This document shows, in pieces, positions 9,493 through 9,522 of a stretch of 9,522 nucleotides of DNA. The stretch comes from Planctomycetaceae bacterium. GTDB taxonomy: Bacteria > Planctomycetota > Planctomycetia > Isosphaerales > Isosphaeraceae. The notes below the pieces were generated by a model that saw only the letters and a list, made by a program, of their open reading frames with translations, ran no database searches and had not been told where the DNA came from. The DNA is taken from the NCBI GenBank assembly GCA_019232645.1, contig JAFANO010000100.1, positions 1-9,522 on the forward strand, in the 5' to 3' direction. Position numbers and translations under genes: made by a program. The stretch's first letter is position 1, and each line of letters begins with the position of its first letter.

Positions 9493-9522
9493 TCTCCCAT
9501 GGCCGCCATCGGGGCGTAACGG
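9489..9522 (+). CDS. Possible start of a further operon gene, cut by the window edge
   Basis: A GTG at 9489 overlaps the preceding stop in the classical GTGA arrangement, and GGGAG (9475-9479) sits nine bases before it. The reading frame is open to the edge (MISHGRHRGVT). A second GTG at 9486 is an alternative start. The ATG at 9499 is closed after six codons by TAA, so it is not the start. Eleven codons are too few to name a product. Confidence 0.4.
   Translation, partial: MISHGRHRGVT

Overview
The window is GC-rich bacterial DNA. It is tightly packed and every long gene carries a heavy third-position GC bias. I infer a planctomycete, most likely of the Isosphaeraceae type, from the style of the topoisomerase pair, the HicA/HicB pair and the compact MIP channel. 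That assignment rests on recall of similar proteins and no search was run.

Left half, minus strand, read right to left (5255 to 158): a type IIA topoisomerase A subunit (GyrA/ParC family, ParC-type by its C-terminal domain), an intact HicB antitoxin and HicA toxin pair, then the matching B subunit (GyrB/ParE family, ParE-type by its TOPRIM motif). Gaps are only about 30 to 60 bases, so the four genes look like one transcription unit with a toxin-antitoxin module lodged between the two subunits of an essential enzyme. Beyond the end of the B-subunit gene lies a 14-bp repeat cluster, four direct and two inverted copies, able to form a strong hairpin.

Middle (5256 to 6376): a divergent intergenic region holds a plausible sigma-70 promoter for a small MIP (aquaporin-like) channel, a weaker candidate promoter facing the topoisomerase genes, and a GC-rich hairpin between them. 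The channel has both NPA motifs, but valine replaces the arginine that normally follows the second one. After it come small hairpins and a 92-bp element made of two 27-base inverted arms (26 of 27 match) around a 38-base centre, probably a MITE or a large regulatory hairpin.

Right end, plus strand (6377 to 9522): a tightly coupled operon. The first gene is a fused alpha-beta E1 component of a 2-oxoacid dehydrogenase (thiamine diphosphate enzyme). The second, overlapping its stop codon, encodes a lipoyl domain with an E1/E3-binding-like segment, as in an E2 protein, but the normal E2 catalytic domain is replaced by a NeuD/PglD-type sugar acyltransferase (Rossmann-like domain plus left-handed beta-helix). 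A third gene seems to start in the last 34 bases.

The most interesting hypothesis is that E1 decarboxylates a 2-oxo acid, loads the acyl group on the lipoyl arm, and the fused hexapeptide acyltransferase passes it to a sugar nucleotide or glycan precursor, perhaps without free acyl-CoA. The domain order is read from the sequence; the reaction path is inference.
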